Assembly (NCBI RefSeq): GCF_900603025.1 | Contig: NZ_LR026975.1 | Location: forward strand, 1,736,001 to 1,800,000 | Direction: 5' to 3' | Length of the DNA: 64,000 bases | DNA from: Mycolicibacterium hassiacum DSM 44199 | Lineage (GTDB): Bacteria; Actinomycetota; Actinomycetes; Mycobacteriales; Mycobacteriaceae | Shown here: positions 9,301 to 17,115 of the stretch, one piece after another | How positions within the stretch are numbered: position 1 is the first letter of the stretch | How the letters are laid out: the number at the start of each line of letters is the position of its first letter | Program-made: the position numbers and the translations under genes | Notes under the pieces: generated by a model | The model's database searches: none | What the model saw: only the letters and a program-made list of their open reading frames with translations | What the model was told of the DNA's origin: nothing

Positions 9301-9928
9301 CGCCCAGGTCTACACGGCCTGGGGCGGTTTCGCCTACGGTCGCGGCCTCGACGGCGCGCCGGCCGCCGAGGACATGACGCGCCAGTACCGCCGAATCGCG
9401 GTGGCGGCCAAGAACACCGACAGCCGCGAACACGACATCGCCGACTCCGACGACTACTTCCAGTTCCACGGCGGCATGATCGCCACCGTGCGGGCGCTCA
9501 CCGGCAGGGATCCGGCCGCATACATCGGCGACAACACCCGTTCCGACACGGTGCGCACCCGCACCCTGCACGAGGAGACGCTGCGGGTGTTCCGGGCCCG
9601 GGTGGTCAACCCGCGCTGGATCAACGCGATGCGCCGGCACGGCTACAAGGGCGCCTTCGAGATGGCCGCGACCGTCGACTACCTGTTCGGCTACGACGCC
9701 ACCGCGCACGTGATGGCCGACTGGATGTACGAGCGGCTGGCGGCCGAGTACGTGCTGGACGACGAGAACCGCAAGTTCATGGCCGAATCCAACCCGTGGG
9801 CGCTGCACGGGATCGCCGAGCGGTTGCTGGAGGCGGCCGGCCGCGGCATGTGGGCGCGGCCCGAGGCGGCCACCCTCGACGGGCTGCGCCAGGTGCTGCT
9901 GGAGACCGAGGGCGAACTCGAGGGCTGA
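6305..9928 (+). CDS. cobN: Cobaltochelatase large subunit CobN
   Basis: Large subunit of the ATP-dependent aerobic cobaltochelatase, which with CobS and CobT inserts Co(II) into hydrogenobyrinate a,c-diamide. At 1207 aa it matches family size (M. tuberculosis CobN is about 1190 aa). Recognisable family segments include HLGKHGNLEWLPGKTLGMS in the middle, the subunit's best-known conserved block, and VSVWGTSAMRTAGDDIGE in the last third. The start is the GTG at 6305 giving MPADLPDAQT, and no other start is nearby. It is followed 27 nt later by a PPOX/F420-type gene, as in M. tuberculosis (cobN-Rv2061c). With cobG/cobH at the left edge it supports an aerobic B12 pathway. A very long antisense open frame over this gene is a GC artefact. 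Confidence 0.96.
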   Translation: MPADLPDAQTRDSGRPTVLLLSTSDTDLITARASGAAYRWANPSRLVDGELAELLAGADIAVIRILGGYRAWQDGIDEVVASGVPTVVVSGEQTPDAELMGHSTTPAGVAVQTHVYLAQGGVDNLRQLHAFLCDTVLMTGFGFAPPTPIPTWGVLDRPAADVGDRLDGGPTIAVLYYRAQHLAGNTAYVEALCRAIEQAGGRPLPVFCASLRTAEPELLELLGTADTLITTVLAAGGATPAAVGAGGDDDAWNVAHLAALDIPILQGLCLTSSRAQWESNDDGLTPLDVASQVAVPEFDGRIITVPFSFKEIDDEGLISYVADPERCARVAGLAVRYARLRSVPAADKRIALVLSAYPTKHARIGNAVGLDTPASAIALLRAMREAGYRIGDIPGLDAGDGDALMHALIERGGQDRDWLTDEQLAKNPIRLSAKEYRDWFATLPAEFAEAVVEHWGPPPGELFIDRSRDPDGEIVIAGLIAENLVLLVQPPRGFGENPVAIYHDPDLPPSHHYLAAYRWIDAVFGAHAVLHLGKHGNLEWLPGKTLGMSATCAPDAVLGDLPLIYPFLVNDPGEGTQAKRRAHAVLVDHLIPPMARAETYGDIARLEQLLDEHANVAALDPGKLPAIRQQIWTLLRAAKMDHDLGLDARPDDESFDDMLLQVDGWLCEIKDVQIRDGLHVLSQRPTGEAEVDLVLAILRARQLFGGEQTVPGLRQALGLAEDGSDDRGAVDAAEAQARELVVAMQKSGWDPAAADTLTDNPRVAEILRFAATEVVPRLAETSQEIPQILRALDGRYIAAGPSGSPLRGLVNVLPTGRNFYSVDPKAVPSRLAWETGVAMADSLLARYRDEYGRWPESVGLSVWGTSAMRTAGDDIGEVLALLGVRPVWDDASRRVVDLEPIPLDELGRPRIDVTVRISGFFRDAFPHVVAMLDDAVRLVAGLDEPPEDNYVRAHVTADLADHGDRRRATTRIFGSKPGTYGAGLLQLIDSRNWRDDADLAQVYTAWGGFAYGRGLDGAPAAEDMTRQYRRIAVAAKNTDSREHDIADSDDYFQFHGGMIATVRALTGRDPAAYIGDNTRSDTVRTRTLHEETLRVFRARVVNPRWINAMRRHGYKGAFEMAATVDYLFGYDATAHVMADWMYERLAAEYVLDDENRKFMAESNPWALHGIAERLLEAAGRGMWARPEAATLDGLRQVLLETEGELEG

Positions 9929-9955
9929 CGCCGAAGGTTCAGTATCGTCGGGGGT

Positions 9956-10339
9956 GTGTCCGTGACCTTCGGCGACGTCGCCAAATCCGACTACATCCTG
10001 CTGACCACGTTCACCAGGGACGGCCGACCCAAGCCGACACCGGTGTGGGCGGTGCCCGACGGGGACCGGCTGCTGGTCATCACCCAGGAGAAGTCCTGGA
10101 AGGTCAAGCGGATCCGCAACACCCCGCGGGTCACCCTGGCCGCCTGCGACCGGCGCGGTAACCCGAAGAGCGAGGCGGTCGAGGCGGTGGCCTCGGTGCT
10201 GGACAAGTCCGCCAACGCCGTGACGTACGCCGGGATCGGCCGGCGCTACGGCCTGTTGGGCAAGGCGTTCGGGGTTTTCTCCAAGTTGCGCGGGGGAATG
10301 AAGAACAACGTGACCCTCGAGATCAGACCCGCCGGCTGA
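9956..10339 (+). CDS. PPOX-class F420-dependent oxidoreductase, Rv2061c-like (copy 1)
   Basis: Small split-beta-barrel flavin/deazaflavin enzyme of 127 aa. Conserved segments are YILLTTFTRDGRPKPTPVWAV near the start, LLVITQEKSWKVKRIRNTPRVTLA in the core and a C-terminal beta strand NNVTLEIRPAG. The family typically reduces biliverdin, aflatoxins or similar substrates with F420H2. The true substrate of this group is unknown. It starts at a GTG 27 nt after cobN and is followed one base after its stop by a second, about 50% similar copy, so the pair is a tandem duplication in the cobN operon. Confidence 0.85.
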   Translation: MSVTFGDVAKSDYILLTTFTRDGRPKPTPVWAVPDGDRLLVITQEKSWKVKRIRNTPRVTLAACDRRGNPKSEAVEAVASVLDKSANAVTYAGIGRRYGLLGKAFGVFSKLRGGMKNNVTLEIRPAG

Positions 10340-10340
10340 G

Positions 10341-10757
10341 ATGGCCACCGCCGACGGATTCGATGACGTGGCGCGGTCCCGCTACATCCTGCTGACCACG
10401 TTCACCAAGGACGGGCGGCCCAAGCCCACCCCGATCTGGGGCGTGCCCGAGGACGGCCGACTGCTGGTCATCACCGACGACGGGTCGTGGAAGACCAAAC
10501 GCATCAGAAACACCCCGCGGGTGACCATCCAGCGCTGCGGTGCGCTCGGCAAACCCAAGGGGGAGCCGGTCGAGGCGGTCGCCCGGGTGCTGCCCAGGAG
10601 CGAGACCAGACGGGTGTTCGACAAGGTGACCCGCCGCTACTGGTACCACGCCTGGTGGTGGATCCCGCAGGCGCTGCTGCGCGGCGGCATCGACAAGGTG
10701 CACGTCGGCCTCGAGATCACCCCGGCGGATCACGACCGCCCCGGCGCCCGGTCCTGA
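10341..10757 (+). CDS. PPOX-class F420-dependent oxidoreductase (copy 2)
   Basis: 138-aa paralogue of the gene just upstream. Both carry the same SRYILLTTFTKDGRPKPTP-type block (about residues 12-32), WKTKRIRNTPRVTIQRC in the core, and GLEITPAD near the end. This copy has a longer, Trp-rich segment WYHAWWWIPQALLRGG where copy 1 has GLLGKAFGVFSKLRGG, suggesting a changed substrate or membrane-facing surface. The ATG start follows the previous stop by one base, so expression is coupled. F420 use is inferred from family. The specific reaction is not known. Confidence 0.84.
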   Translation: MATADGFDDVARSRYILLTTFTKDGRPKPTPIWGVPEDGRLLVITDDGSWKTKRIRNTPRVTIQRCGALGKPKGEPVEAVARVLPRSETRRVFDKVTRRYWYHAWWWIPQALLRGGIDKVHVGLEITPADHDRPGARS

Positions 10758-10809
10758 CGCCGGAGCCGGCCCGCGGAACCGAGCGGGCCCGCCCGGGCGT
10801 TGTCGGGAC

Positions 10810-11307
10810 ATGGCGAGGCGGCTTTTTCCGCTCTATGCGCTCACCGAGCTCGCGGTCCTGGTGGTGCTGGTCGCGACGATCGGCGTCGGATGGACCCTGC
10901 TGCTCGTCCTCGGCGCCTTCCTGCTGGGCCTGGTCCTGGCCGGCTCGCAGGTCAGCCGGCACATCCGGGGGCTGCGCGCCGGGCTGACCGTCGAGGCGGC
11001 GCCGCGCGTGGCCGTCGACAGCATCCTGGTCGCGCTCGGGTCGGTTCTCGTCGTGGTCCCGGGCATCGCCAGCTCGGTGCTGGGAGCGCTGTTGTTGCTG
11101 CCGCCGACCCGGGCCGCGGCGCGGCCGCTGCTGACGGCGATCGCCGCCCGCCGGGTCCCGCTGATCACCGTCGCGGGTGCCGCCCGCAGCACCGCCGTGC
11201 GGGGTGACTACATTGACGGCGAAGTCGTCGGCTCCGTTGAGGTCGACCTCGACGTCCCCACAACGGCCGACACCGGACCCAAGGCCCTCGAGCGCAGACC
11301 CGACTAA
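10810..11307 (+). CDS. fxsA: FxsA family membrane protein
   Basis: Integral membrane protein of 165 aa. It has paired N-terminal helices (LFPLYALTELAVLVVLVATIG, WTLLLVLGAFLLGLVLAG) and a later hydrophobic region ILVALGSVLVVVPGI followed by a second helix, GALLLLPPTRAAARPLL, the typical FxsA topology with a cytoplasmic C-terminal tail. FxsA is known as a suppressor of phage F exclusion in E. coli, and its normal function is unclear. The M. tuberculosis genome has an fxsA in this neighbourhood (Rv2053c). The next gene's GTG follows the stop immediately, suggesting an operon. Confidence 0.85.
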   Translation: MARRLFPLYALTELAVLVVLVATIGVGWTLLLVLGAFLLGLVLAGSQVSRHIRGLRAGLTVEAAPRVAVDSILVALGSVLVVVPGIASSVLGALLLLPPTRAAARPLLTAIAARRVPLITVAGAARSTAVRGDYIDGEVVGSVEVDLDVPTTADTGPKALERRPD

Positions 11308-12894
11308 GTGACCACACTGCTGCTGAACGGCCGGGTGTACACCCCGGCGATGCCCGATGCCACCGCGATGGCGGTACGCGACGGGGTGGTGGCGTGGCTG
11401 GGCGCCGACGACGTCGGCCGCGCCCAGTACCCCGACGCGCAGGTCGTCGACCTGCAGGGCGCCTTCGTCGCGCCCGCGTTCGTCGACTGCCACGTGCACC
11501 TCACCGCCACCGGGCTCACCCTGGCCGGACTCGACCTGCGCCCGGCCCGGTCGCTGAGCCACTGCCTGCAGCTGCTGACCGACTACGCGGCCGCCCACCC
11601 GGACGGGGTGATCTGGGGCCACGGCTGGGACGAGTCCGGCTGGCCCGAGCGCACCCCGCCGAGCACCCGCGACCTCGATGAAGCGGTCGGCGACCGGCCG
11701 GTCTACCTGGCCCGCGTCGACGTGCACTCCGCGGCCGCGTCGAGCGCGCTGCGCCGGCAGGTGCCCGGCCTGGCCGAGGCCGCCGGATTCGCTCCCGACG
11801 CGCCGCTCACCGCGGACGCCCACCACCGGGTGCGGGCGGTCGCCCGGGCCGCCCTGAGCCCCGAACAACGCCGCGCGGCCCGGCTCGCCGCGCTCGACGC
11901 CGCCGCCCGCCACGGCATCGTCGCGGTCCACGAATGCGCCGGACCCGAGATCGGCGGGCTGGACGACTGGGACGAGATCCGCGCCCTGGACCACGGTGTG
12001 GAGGTCATCGGCTACTGGGGCGAGGCGGTCTGCAGCGCCGACGAGGCACGGGACCTGATGGCGCGCACCGGCGCCCGCGGACTGGCCGGTGACCTGTTCG
12101 TCGACGGTGCCCTGGGCTCCCGCACCGCCTGGCTGCGGCAGCCCTACAGCGACGCGCCCGAGTGCTGCGGCAACCGTTACCTGGACCCCGACACCATCCT
12201 GGCCCATCTGCGGGCCTGCACCGAGGCCGGTGTGACCGCGGGCTTCCACGTCATCGGCGACGCCGCGGTCACCGCGGTGGTGGACGCCCTGGCCCGCGTG
12301 GTCGACGAGTTCGGGGCGCCCGCGGTCGCCCGGTGCGGACATCGTCTCGAACATCTGGAGATGGTCACCGCGGACCAGGCCGCCCAGCTCGGCGCCTGGG
12401 GCGTGATCGCCAGCATGCAGCCGAACTTCGACGCGCTGTGGGGCGGGCCCGACGGGATGTACGCCCGCCGGCTCGGCGCCGAGCGCGCCGCCGGGTTGAA
12501 CCCGTTCTCGTTGTTGGCGTCGCACGGGGTGCCGCTGGCCTTCGGCTCCGACAGCCCGGTCACCGAGCTCAACCCGTGGGCCACCGTGCGGGCGGCGAGC
12601 CACCATCACACCCACGGCAGCGCGCTGTCCGCGCGGGCCGCGTTCGCCGCCGCCACCCGGGGCGCCTGGCGGGCCGCCGGGGTGCGCGACGGTGTCAGCG
12701 GCACCCTCGTTCCCGGCGCGCCGGCCAGCTATGCCGTGTGGGAGACCGACGAGCTCGAGGTGCATGCGCCGGCCGACGCGGTGCAGCGCTGGTCCACCGA
12801 CAGCCGATCGCGCGTCCCGCCGTTGCCGCGCCTGGACGGCGACCTGCCGCGCTGCCGACAAACCGTGCACCGGGGTGTCGTCCTCCATGGTTGA
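11308..12894 (+). CDS. Amidohydrolase (YtcJ-like, amidohydrolase_3 family)
   Basis: Metal-dependent hydrolase with a TIM-barrel core, 528 aa. The N-terminal beta domain carries the metal site [12 protein letters not shown] (His-X-His). [10 protein letters not shown] is a hallmark of YtcJ-like enzymes. Later metal and catalytic residues are seen in [11 protein letters not shown] and the terminal [12 protein letters not shown]. Substrates of the family are diverse (amides, cyclic imides, formamides), so none is assigned. The gene starts with GTG directly after the fxsA stop, and its last eight bases overlap the lnt gene. It therefore appears to belong to the fxsA-lnt-ppm1 transcription unit. 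Confidence 0.87.
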   Translation: MTTLLLNGRVYTPAMPDATAMAVRDGVVAWLGADDVGRAQYPDAQVVDLQGAFVAPAFVDCHVHLTATGLTLAGLDLRPARSLSHCLQLLTDYAAAHPDGVIWGHGWDESGWPERTPPSTRDLDEAVGDRPVYLARVDVHSAAASSALRRQVPGLAEAAGFAPDAPLTADAHHRVRAVARAALSPEQRRAARLAALDAAARHGIVAVHECAGPEIGGLDDWDEIRALDHGVEVIGYWGEAVCSADEARDLMARTGARGLAGDLFVDGALGSRTAWLRQPYSDAPECCGNRYLDPDTILAHLRACTEAGVTAGFHVIGDAAVTAVVDALARVVDEFGAPAVARCGHRLEHLEMVTADQAAQLGAWGVIASMQPNFDALWGGPDGMYARRLGAERAAGLNPFSLLASHGVPLAFGSDSPVTELNPWATVRAASHHHTHGSALSARAAFAAATRGAWRAAGVRDGVSGTLVPGAPASYAVWETDELEVHAPADAVQRWSTDSRSRVPPLPRLDGDLPRCRQTVHRGVVLHG

Positions 12895-14581
12895 GCGGGA
12901 GTCGATGGCCGACGCCGACGTGCCGGACGACGATCCCGAACCGCGCCGGTTCGGCCGCCGCCTGTCGGCCGCGCTGGTGGACCGGCTGCCGCAGCTGGGT
13001 GCGGTGACCGCCGCCGGGGTGCTGCTGTGCGTGAGCTTCCCGCCGGTCGGATGGTGGTTCGCCGCGTTCGGCGCCGCCGCCCTGCTCGGCTGGGTGCTGA
13101 CCCGTGAACGCACCACGCTCGCCGGGGGTTTCGGCTACGGCTACCTGTTCGGGCTGGTGTTCTACCTGCCGCTGCTGCCGTGGATCAGCGCCCTGGTCGG
13201 GGCGCTGCCGTGGATCGCGCTGTCGGCGGTCGAGGCGTTGTTCTGCGGTGCCTTCGGCGCGGCAGCGGTCGCGGTGCGGCGGCTGCCGGGGTGGCCGCTG
13301 TGGTTCGCCGGGCTGTGGGTCACCGCGGAGTGGCTGAAGTCGACGATCCCGTTCGGCGGGTTCCCCTGGGGTTCGGTCGCCTACAGCCAGACCGACGGCC
13401 CGCTGCTGTCGATGGTCCGCCTCGGAGGCGCCCCGCTGCTGTCGTTCGCGATCGTGCTGGCCGGGTTCAGCCTCACCGCCCTGGTGACGGAGGTGGTGCG
13501 GTGGTGGCGCGAGCCCGAGCGCTACGCCGCCCGACCGCCCGCCGTGGCGCTGCCCGGGCTGGCGATCACCACGGTGTTGCTGCTCACCGCGGTGAGCTGG
13601 CCGTCGGTGCGGCACTCGGGTCTCGGAGTCGAGGACGACCCGGCGATCACGGTGGCCGCGGTGCAGGGCAACGTGCCCCGGCTGGGCCTGGACTTCAACG
13701 CCCAGCGGCGCGCCGTGCTGGACAACCACGTGCGCGAGACCATGCGACTGGCCGAGGAGGTGCGGGCCGGCCGCGCCGCCCAGCCGCTGTTCGTGGTGTG
13801 GCCGGAGAACTCCTCGGACATCGATCCGATGGCCAATGAGGACGCCGCCGAGCAGATCGACCGGGCCGCCGCGGCCATCGGGGCGCCGATCCTGGTCGGC
13901 AGCCTGATCGTCGCGCCGGACGCCACCCCGGAGAACCCGGCGATGACCAACTCGGTGGTGGTGTGGCTGCCCGCCACCGGCCCCGCCGACCGGCACGACA
14001 AGCAGATCTTGCAGCCGTTCGGCGAATACCTGCCCTGGCGGAGCTTCTTCCGGCTGCTGTCGCCCCATGCCGACCGCGCCGGGTATTTCGTACCGGGCGA
14101 CGACGACGGGGTGGTAGAGGTGGCCGGGGTTCCGGTCGGGGTCGCCACCTGCTGGGAGGTGATCTTCGACCGGGCGCCGCGGGAGGCGGTGCGCAGCGGC
14201 GCGCAGCTGCTCGCCGTCCCCACCAACAACGCCACGTTCAACGAGGCGATGAGCAAACAGCAACTGGCGTTCGCCCGGCTGCGGGCGGTCGAACACGACC
14301 GGTACGTGGTGGTGGCCGGCACCACCGGCATCAGTGCGGTTATCGGCCCCGACGGCCGTGAGCTTGCTCGCACCGGCTTCTTCGAGCCCGGTTTCCTCGA
14401 CACCACGGTGCGGCTGAAAGCCCAGCTCACGACCGCCACCCAGTGGGGACCACTGGTGGAGGGCCTGCTCATCGCGCTCGGTGTCGGGGGGTTGCTCGTG
14501 GCGATATTGCAGAATGGGAAATTCGTGCGACGTCGTCGGCCCGTGACCGGCGACCGCGGCAACGACGAAGGAGCCCTATGA
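12887..14581 (+). CDS. lnt: Apolipoprotein N-acyltransferase Lnt
   Basis: Adds the third acyl chain to the N-terminal cysteine of lipoproteins at the outer face of the membrane. The N-terminal half has about six transmembrane helices. The C-terminal nitrilase-like domain has the catalytic triad: Glu307 in VVWPENSSD, Lys372 in [11 protein letters not shown], and Cys422 in [10 protein letters not shown] (numbering from the ATG at 12887). An alternative ATG at 12905 would shorten it by six residues. In M. tuberculosis this domain is fused to polyprenol-phosphomannose synthase (Rv2051c). Here the two are separate genes overlapping by ATGA, the arrangement known from M. smegmatis. Lipoproteins encoded in the window (5047, 16352) are potential clients. 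Confidence 0.93.
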   Translation: MVERESMADADVPDDDPEPRRFGRRLSAALVDRLPQLGAVTAAGVLLCVSFPPVGWWFAAFGAAALLGWVLTRERTTLAGGFGYGYLFGLVFYLPLLPWISALVGALPWIALSAVEALFCGAFGAAAVAVRRLPGWPLWFAGLWVTAEWLKSTIPFGGFPWGSVAYSQTDGPLLSMVRLGGAPLLSFAIVLAGFSLTALVTEVVRWWREPERYAARPPAVALPGLAITTVLLLTAVSWPSVRHSGLGVEDDPAITVAAVQGNVPRLGLDFNAQRRAVLDNHVRETMRLAEEVRAGRAAQPLFVVWPENSSDIDPMANEDAAEQIDRAAAAIGAPILVGSLIVAPDATPENPAMTNSVVVWLPATGPADRHDKQILQPFGEYLPWRSFFRLLSPHADRAGYFVPGDDDGVVEVAGVPVGVATCWEVIFDRAPREAVRSGAQLLAVPTNNATFNEAMSKQQLAFARLRAVEHDRYVVVAGTTGISAVIGPDGRELARTGFFEPGFLDTTVRLKAQLTTATQWGPLVEGLLIALGVGGLLVAILQNGKFVRRRRPVTGDRGNDEGAL

Positions 14582-15378
14582 GCCTCCCCGGTGATTCGGG
14601 GCAGCAACCTGTCCAGGGGGACCAGGAGCGGCCCAGCGCCCGCACCCTGGTGATCATCCCCACCTACAACGAGCGGGAGAACCTGCCGTTGATCGTCCGG
14701 CGGGTACAGCAGGCCCGTCCGGACGTGCACATTCTCGTCGTCGATGACGCCAGCCCCGACGGCACCGGCGAGCTCGCCGACGAACTGGCCCAGGCCGACC
14801 CGGAGCGGCTGCACGTCATGCACCGCGCGGGTAAGGGCGGGCTGGGCGCGGCCTACGTGGCCGGGTTCGGCTGGGGGCTGGACCGCGGCTACGCGGTGCT
14901 GGTCGAGATGGACGCCGACGGCAGCCACCCGCCCGAACAGCTGCACCGGCTGCTCGACGCGATCGACCGCGGCGCGGACCTGGTGATCGGGTCGCGCTAC
15001 GTCAAGGGCGGGGAGGTGTGCAACTGGCCGCGCCGCCGGCTGATCCTGTCACGTACCGCAAACACCTATTCGCGGATCCTGCTCGGTGTCGACATCCACG
15101 ACATCACCGCCGGGTACCGGGCGTACCGGCGCGAGGTGCTCGAGAAGATCGACCTGAGCACCATCGACTCGAAGGGCTACTGCTTCCAGATCGACCTGAC
15201 GTGGCGCAGCATCAACCACGGCTTCGAGGTGGTGGAGGTGCCGATCACCTTCACGGAACGAGAATTCGGCCAGTCCAAGATGAGCGGATCGAACATCCGC
15301 GAAGCGATGGTCAAGGTCGCGCAGTGGGGGATTCGCGGACGGCTCAACCGGGTCCGCGGGGTCGGCGCCCAGCGCTGA
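14578..15378 (+). CDS. ppm1: Polyprenol monophosphomannose synthase Ppm1
   Basis: GT2 glycosyltransferase transferring mannose from GDP-mannose to polyprenol phosphate. The product supplies periplasmic mannosyltransferases making lipomannan, lipoarabinomannan and glycoproteins. The 266-aa protein begins the catalytic fold at [16 protein letters not shown]. The metal-binding Asp-X-Asp is Asp112/Asp114 in [14 protein letters not shown], and the donor region [11 protein letters not shown] is intact. No membrane anchor is present, so it likely docks on Lnt, as in M. smegmatis. The ATG at 14578 overlaps the lnt stop by four bases. The open frame reaching further upstream is an accident of the lnt sequence. 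Convergent with rbpA. Confidence 0.94.
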   Translation: MSLPGDSGQQPVQGDQERPSARTLVIIPTYNERENLPLIVRRVQQARPDVHILVVDDASPDGTGELADELAQADPERLHVMHRAGKGGLGAAYVAGFGWGLDRGYAVLVEMDADGSHPPEQLHRLLDAIDRGADLVIGSRYVKGGEVCNWPRRRLILSRTANTYSRILLGVDIHDITAGYRAYRREVLEKIDLSTIDSKGYCFQIDLTWRSINHGFEVVEVPITFTEREFGQSKMSGSNIREAMVKVAQWGIRGRLNRVRGVGAQR

Positions 15379-15411
15379 CCCGACCCCGGCGAGAACGGCA
15401 ACGCTGCCGAG

Positions 15412-15435
15412 CCGCACCCGCAGCCGCAGGTGCGG
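15412..15435. terminator. Possible hairpin between convergent ppm1 and rbpA
   Basis: CCGCACC at 15412-15418 pairs with GGTGCGG at 15429-15435 around a 10-nt loop, in the 60-bp gap between the two convergent genes. It has no U tract, so it is only a candidate bidirectional terminator. Confidence 0.3.
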
Positions 15436-15441
15436 GCCGTC

Positions 15442-15789
15442 TCAGCGCTGCTGTTCGCCGCGGCGCTTCGCGCGCAGGATCTCCAGCCGCTCCTTGAGCA
15501 ACTCCTCGAGCTCCTCGATGGACCGGCGCTCCAGCAGCATGTCCCAGTGCGTCCGCGGCGGCTTGGTCTTCTTCGGCTCGGGGGCATCGCCCTCGAGGAG
15601 GACGCCTTCCTGGCCGTTGCGGCAGAGCCACGTCGGGGGAATCTCGGCGTCATCGGCGAACGGTACCTCGAAGATCTCACCGTTCTCGGTGCGGTAGCGC
15701 GCGATCTTGCGCGGCGCCAGGTCGTGATTGCGGTCGGTTTCATAGCTCACCGCACCGAGCCGACTGCCCCTCAAGACGCGATCAGCCAT
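15442..15789 (-). CDS. rbpA: RNA polymerase-binding protein RbpA
   Basis: Actinobacterial transcription activator that binds RNA polymerase and sigma A/sigma B, and contacts promoter DNA between the -10 and -35 elements. The 115-aa protein starts MADRVLRGSRLGAVSYETDR, the canonical N-terminal tail. The core domain follows (RYRTENGEIFEVPFADDAE), then a basic linker, and a C-terminal sigma-interaction domain THWDMLLERRSIEELEELL. The ATG at 15789 is preceded by GAGGAG at good spacing. The open frame extends 25 codons upstream without family similarity. It lies next to ppm1 as in M. tuberculosis (Rv2050-Rv2051c). Confidence 0.96.
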   Translation of the reverse strand: MADRVLRGSRLGAVSYETDRNHDLAPRKIARYRTENGEIFEVPFADDAEIPPTWLCRNGQEGVLLEGDAPEPKKTKPPRTHWDMLLERRSIEELEELLKERLEILRAKRRGEQQR

Positions 15790-15969
15790 CGTCAACTCTC
15801 CTCGCTCGACGGACTTAGTCCGGAATGGTCTCGACCAGGTTGGTCCCAGCCGGATTGGTTCCACCCGAATCGGTCAACGCACAAACCCGACACGCAGTTC
15901 CCGGCTCGCTTCCGACTCGACCCTCCATGATACCGGGAACAGGGCCGTCGGCGTTTTACAGTCCGGTGC

Positions 15970-16299
15970 GTGGCACGCCGTCCTCGCCCTCAACCCTGCC
16001 GTTGGTGCGGCCGCGAAGTCGCCGACACCGGACTGGGCCGGCGGCGGCAGTACTGCAGACAATCCTGCCGTCAGCGGGCCTACGAACAGCGTGCCCTCGT
16101 CAAGGGCACATCGCTGCCGCCGGACGCGGTGGTGCTCACCGCCGAGGAGGCCAGCTCGCTCGCCGACCGGGTCTACCAGGTGCGCTGCGCGGCCGAGGAC
16201 GTGGTCACCGCCGTCGAGGAGGGCGCCGATCACGCCGAGCTGCGCCAGTTGTGCGAGGCGTTGCTGCGTGCCGCCCGGGCGGCCGACGGCTGGCGCTAG
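15970..16299 (+). CDS. Small zinc-ribbon-like protein, Rv2049c-like
   Basis: Conserved mycobacterial hypothetical protein, 109 aa. The N-terminal basic region has two cysteine pairs, CRWC and CRQSC, separated by a short Arg-rich stretch (about residues 10-33), a likely zinc knuckle. The rest is an acidic helix-rich segment with EEASSLADRVYQVRCAAED. The position beside rbpA matches Rv2049c of M. tuberculosis. Function unknown; nucleic-acid binding or a transcription role is a guess from the basic zinc knuckle. The GTG/ATG-type start at 15970 leaves a 180-bp gap to the divergent rbpA start, enough for both promoters. Confidence 0.75.
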   Translation: MARRPRPQPCRWCGREVADTGLGRRRQYCRQSCRQRAYEQRALVKGTSLPPDAVVLTAEEASSLADRVYQVRCAAEDVVTAVEEGADHAELRQLCEALLRAARAADGWR

Positions 16300-16351
16300 C
16301 CCGCATCGAGAGCTGCGACGAAACCCGTTGGTGCACAGTGTTGTTGAGCGT

Positions 16352-17029
16352 TCAGCAGCGGTAGAGCTCGCCGATCATCGGCGGTGGGGTCTGCCGCTCC
16401 AGGCAGCCGAAAGGTTCGATGCCGGCGTCGTTGAACCGCACCGCCGATCCGAAGGCGTAGTTCGCGCAGTACAGACCCACCGGGTCGACCCGACAGGCGT
16501 AGTCACCGAACCGCAGCGTCCGGCCGTAGGGCAATACCCGGCCCGTACCCGCGGTGAACCGGCCCGGATCCCCGTGCACCGAACCGACGGTGAGGCTCTG
16601 TCCGTCGTAGTCGACCCAGCCGCCCTTCCACTCTCCGTAGGCGTCCTCGGGGCGCGGCGGCGGGTTCTTCAGATCCACCAGACACGCCAGCGCGCCCTCG
16701 CTGTATCTGGAGTCGGTCATGCAGTTCGACTTGCCCGACGGGGTCACGAACGCGACGTCGGAGCCCAGGTCGGTGTCGGTGCCCTCCCGGGTCGCGACGT
16801 GATACTGCTCGGTGTCGGCGGGTTCACCGGCCTCGATCCACGCGATGACATCGGCCACCGGCGCGCCCGGTTCGGGCGGGCGGGTCGGCGCCGCCGAGGT
16901 GGTCGTGGTGGGGGTCGAGCTGGTCGCGGTCCTCGGCGGGATCGGCTCGATACGTTCGGGTGCGCCCTGGGTTTCCCGGGTGCACGCCGCCACCAGCAGC
17001 AGGATCGCGATCAGCGCGGCCTTACGCAT
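16352..17029 (-). CDS. lppI: Lipoprotein LppI homologue
   Basis: Secreted lipoprotein of 225 aa. The signal peptide MRKAALIAILLLVAAC ends in a lipobox with lipidated Cys16. A low-complexity Thr/Pro linker follows (about residues 33-55), then a globular domain containing VAFVTPSGKSNCMTDS, ALACLVDLKNPP, FGDYACRVDPVGLYCANY and a C-terminal FGCLERQTPPP. Its several cysteines suggest disulfides. The position opposite lipT matches lppI (Rv2046) of M. tuberculosis. Function not established. The gene ends 53 bp after the Rv2049c-like gene; in M. tuberculosis pks12 and Rv2047c lie in that gap. Confidence 0.82.
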   Translation of the reverse strand: MRKAALIAILLLVAACTRETQGAPERIEPIPPRTATSSTPTTTTSAAPTRPPEPGAPVADVIAWIEAGEPADTEQYHVATREGTDTDLGSDVAFVTPSGKSNCMTDSRYSEGALACLVDLKNPPPRPEDAYGEWKGGWVDYDGQSLTVGSVHGDPGRFTAGTGRVLPYGRTLRFGDYACRVDPVGLYCANYAFGSAVRFNDAGIEPFGCLERQTPPPMIGELYRC

Positions 17030-17115
17030 GCCGGTCAGGCTAGCGGCCGGTGGTGGCGGCAGTGTCCCGACTATGTCCCGGCACGGCCACGATCGGCATT
17101 CGTTACCGTCGAGTA

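Noticed and set aside
6149..10348. A 1399-codon open frame antisense to cobN
   Set aside because: Its translation is Arg/Gly/His/Gln-rich without family blocks, which is the pattern of a GC-rich shadow frame. The plus strand carries a clear CobN.
10717..13116. A 799-codon antisense frame over fxsA, amidohydrolase and lnt
   Set aside because: Composition is low-complexity Arg/Gly/Gln, and three well-recognised genes occupy the other strand.
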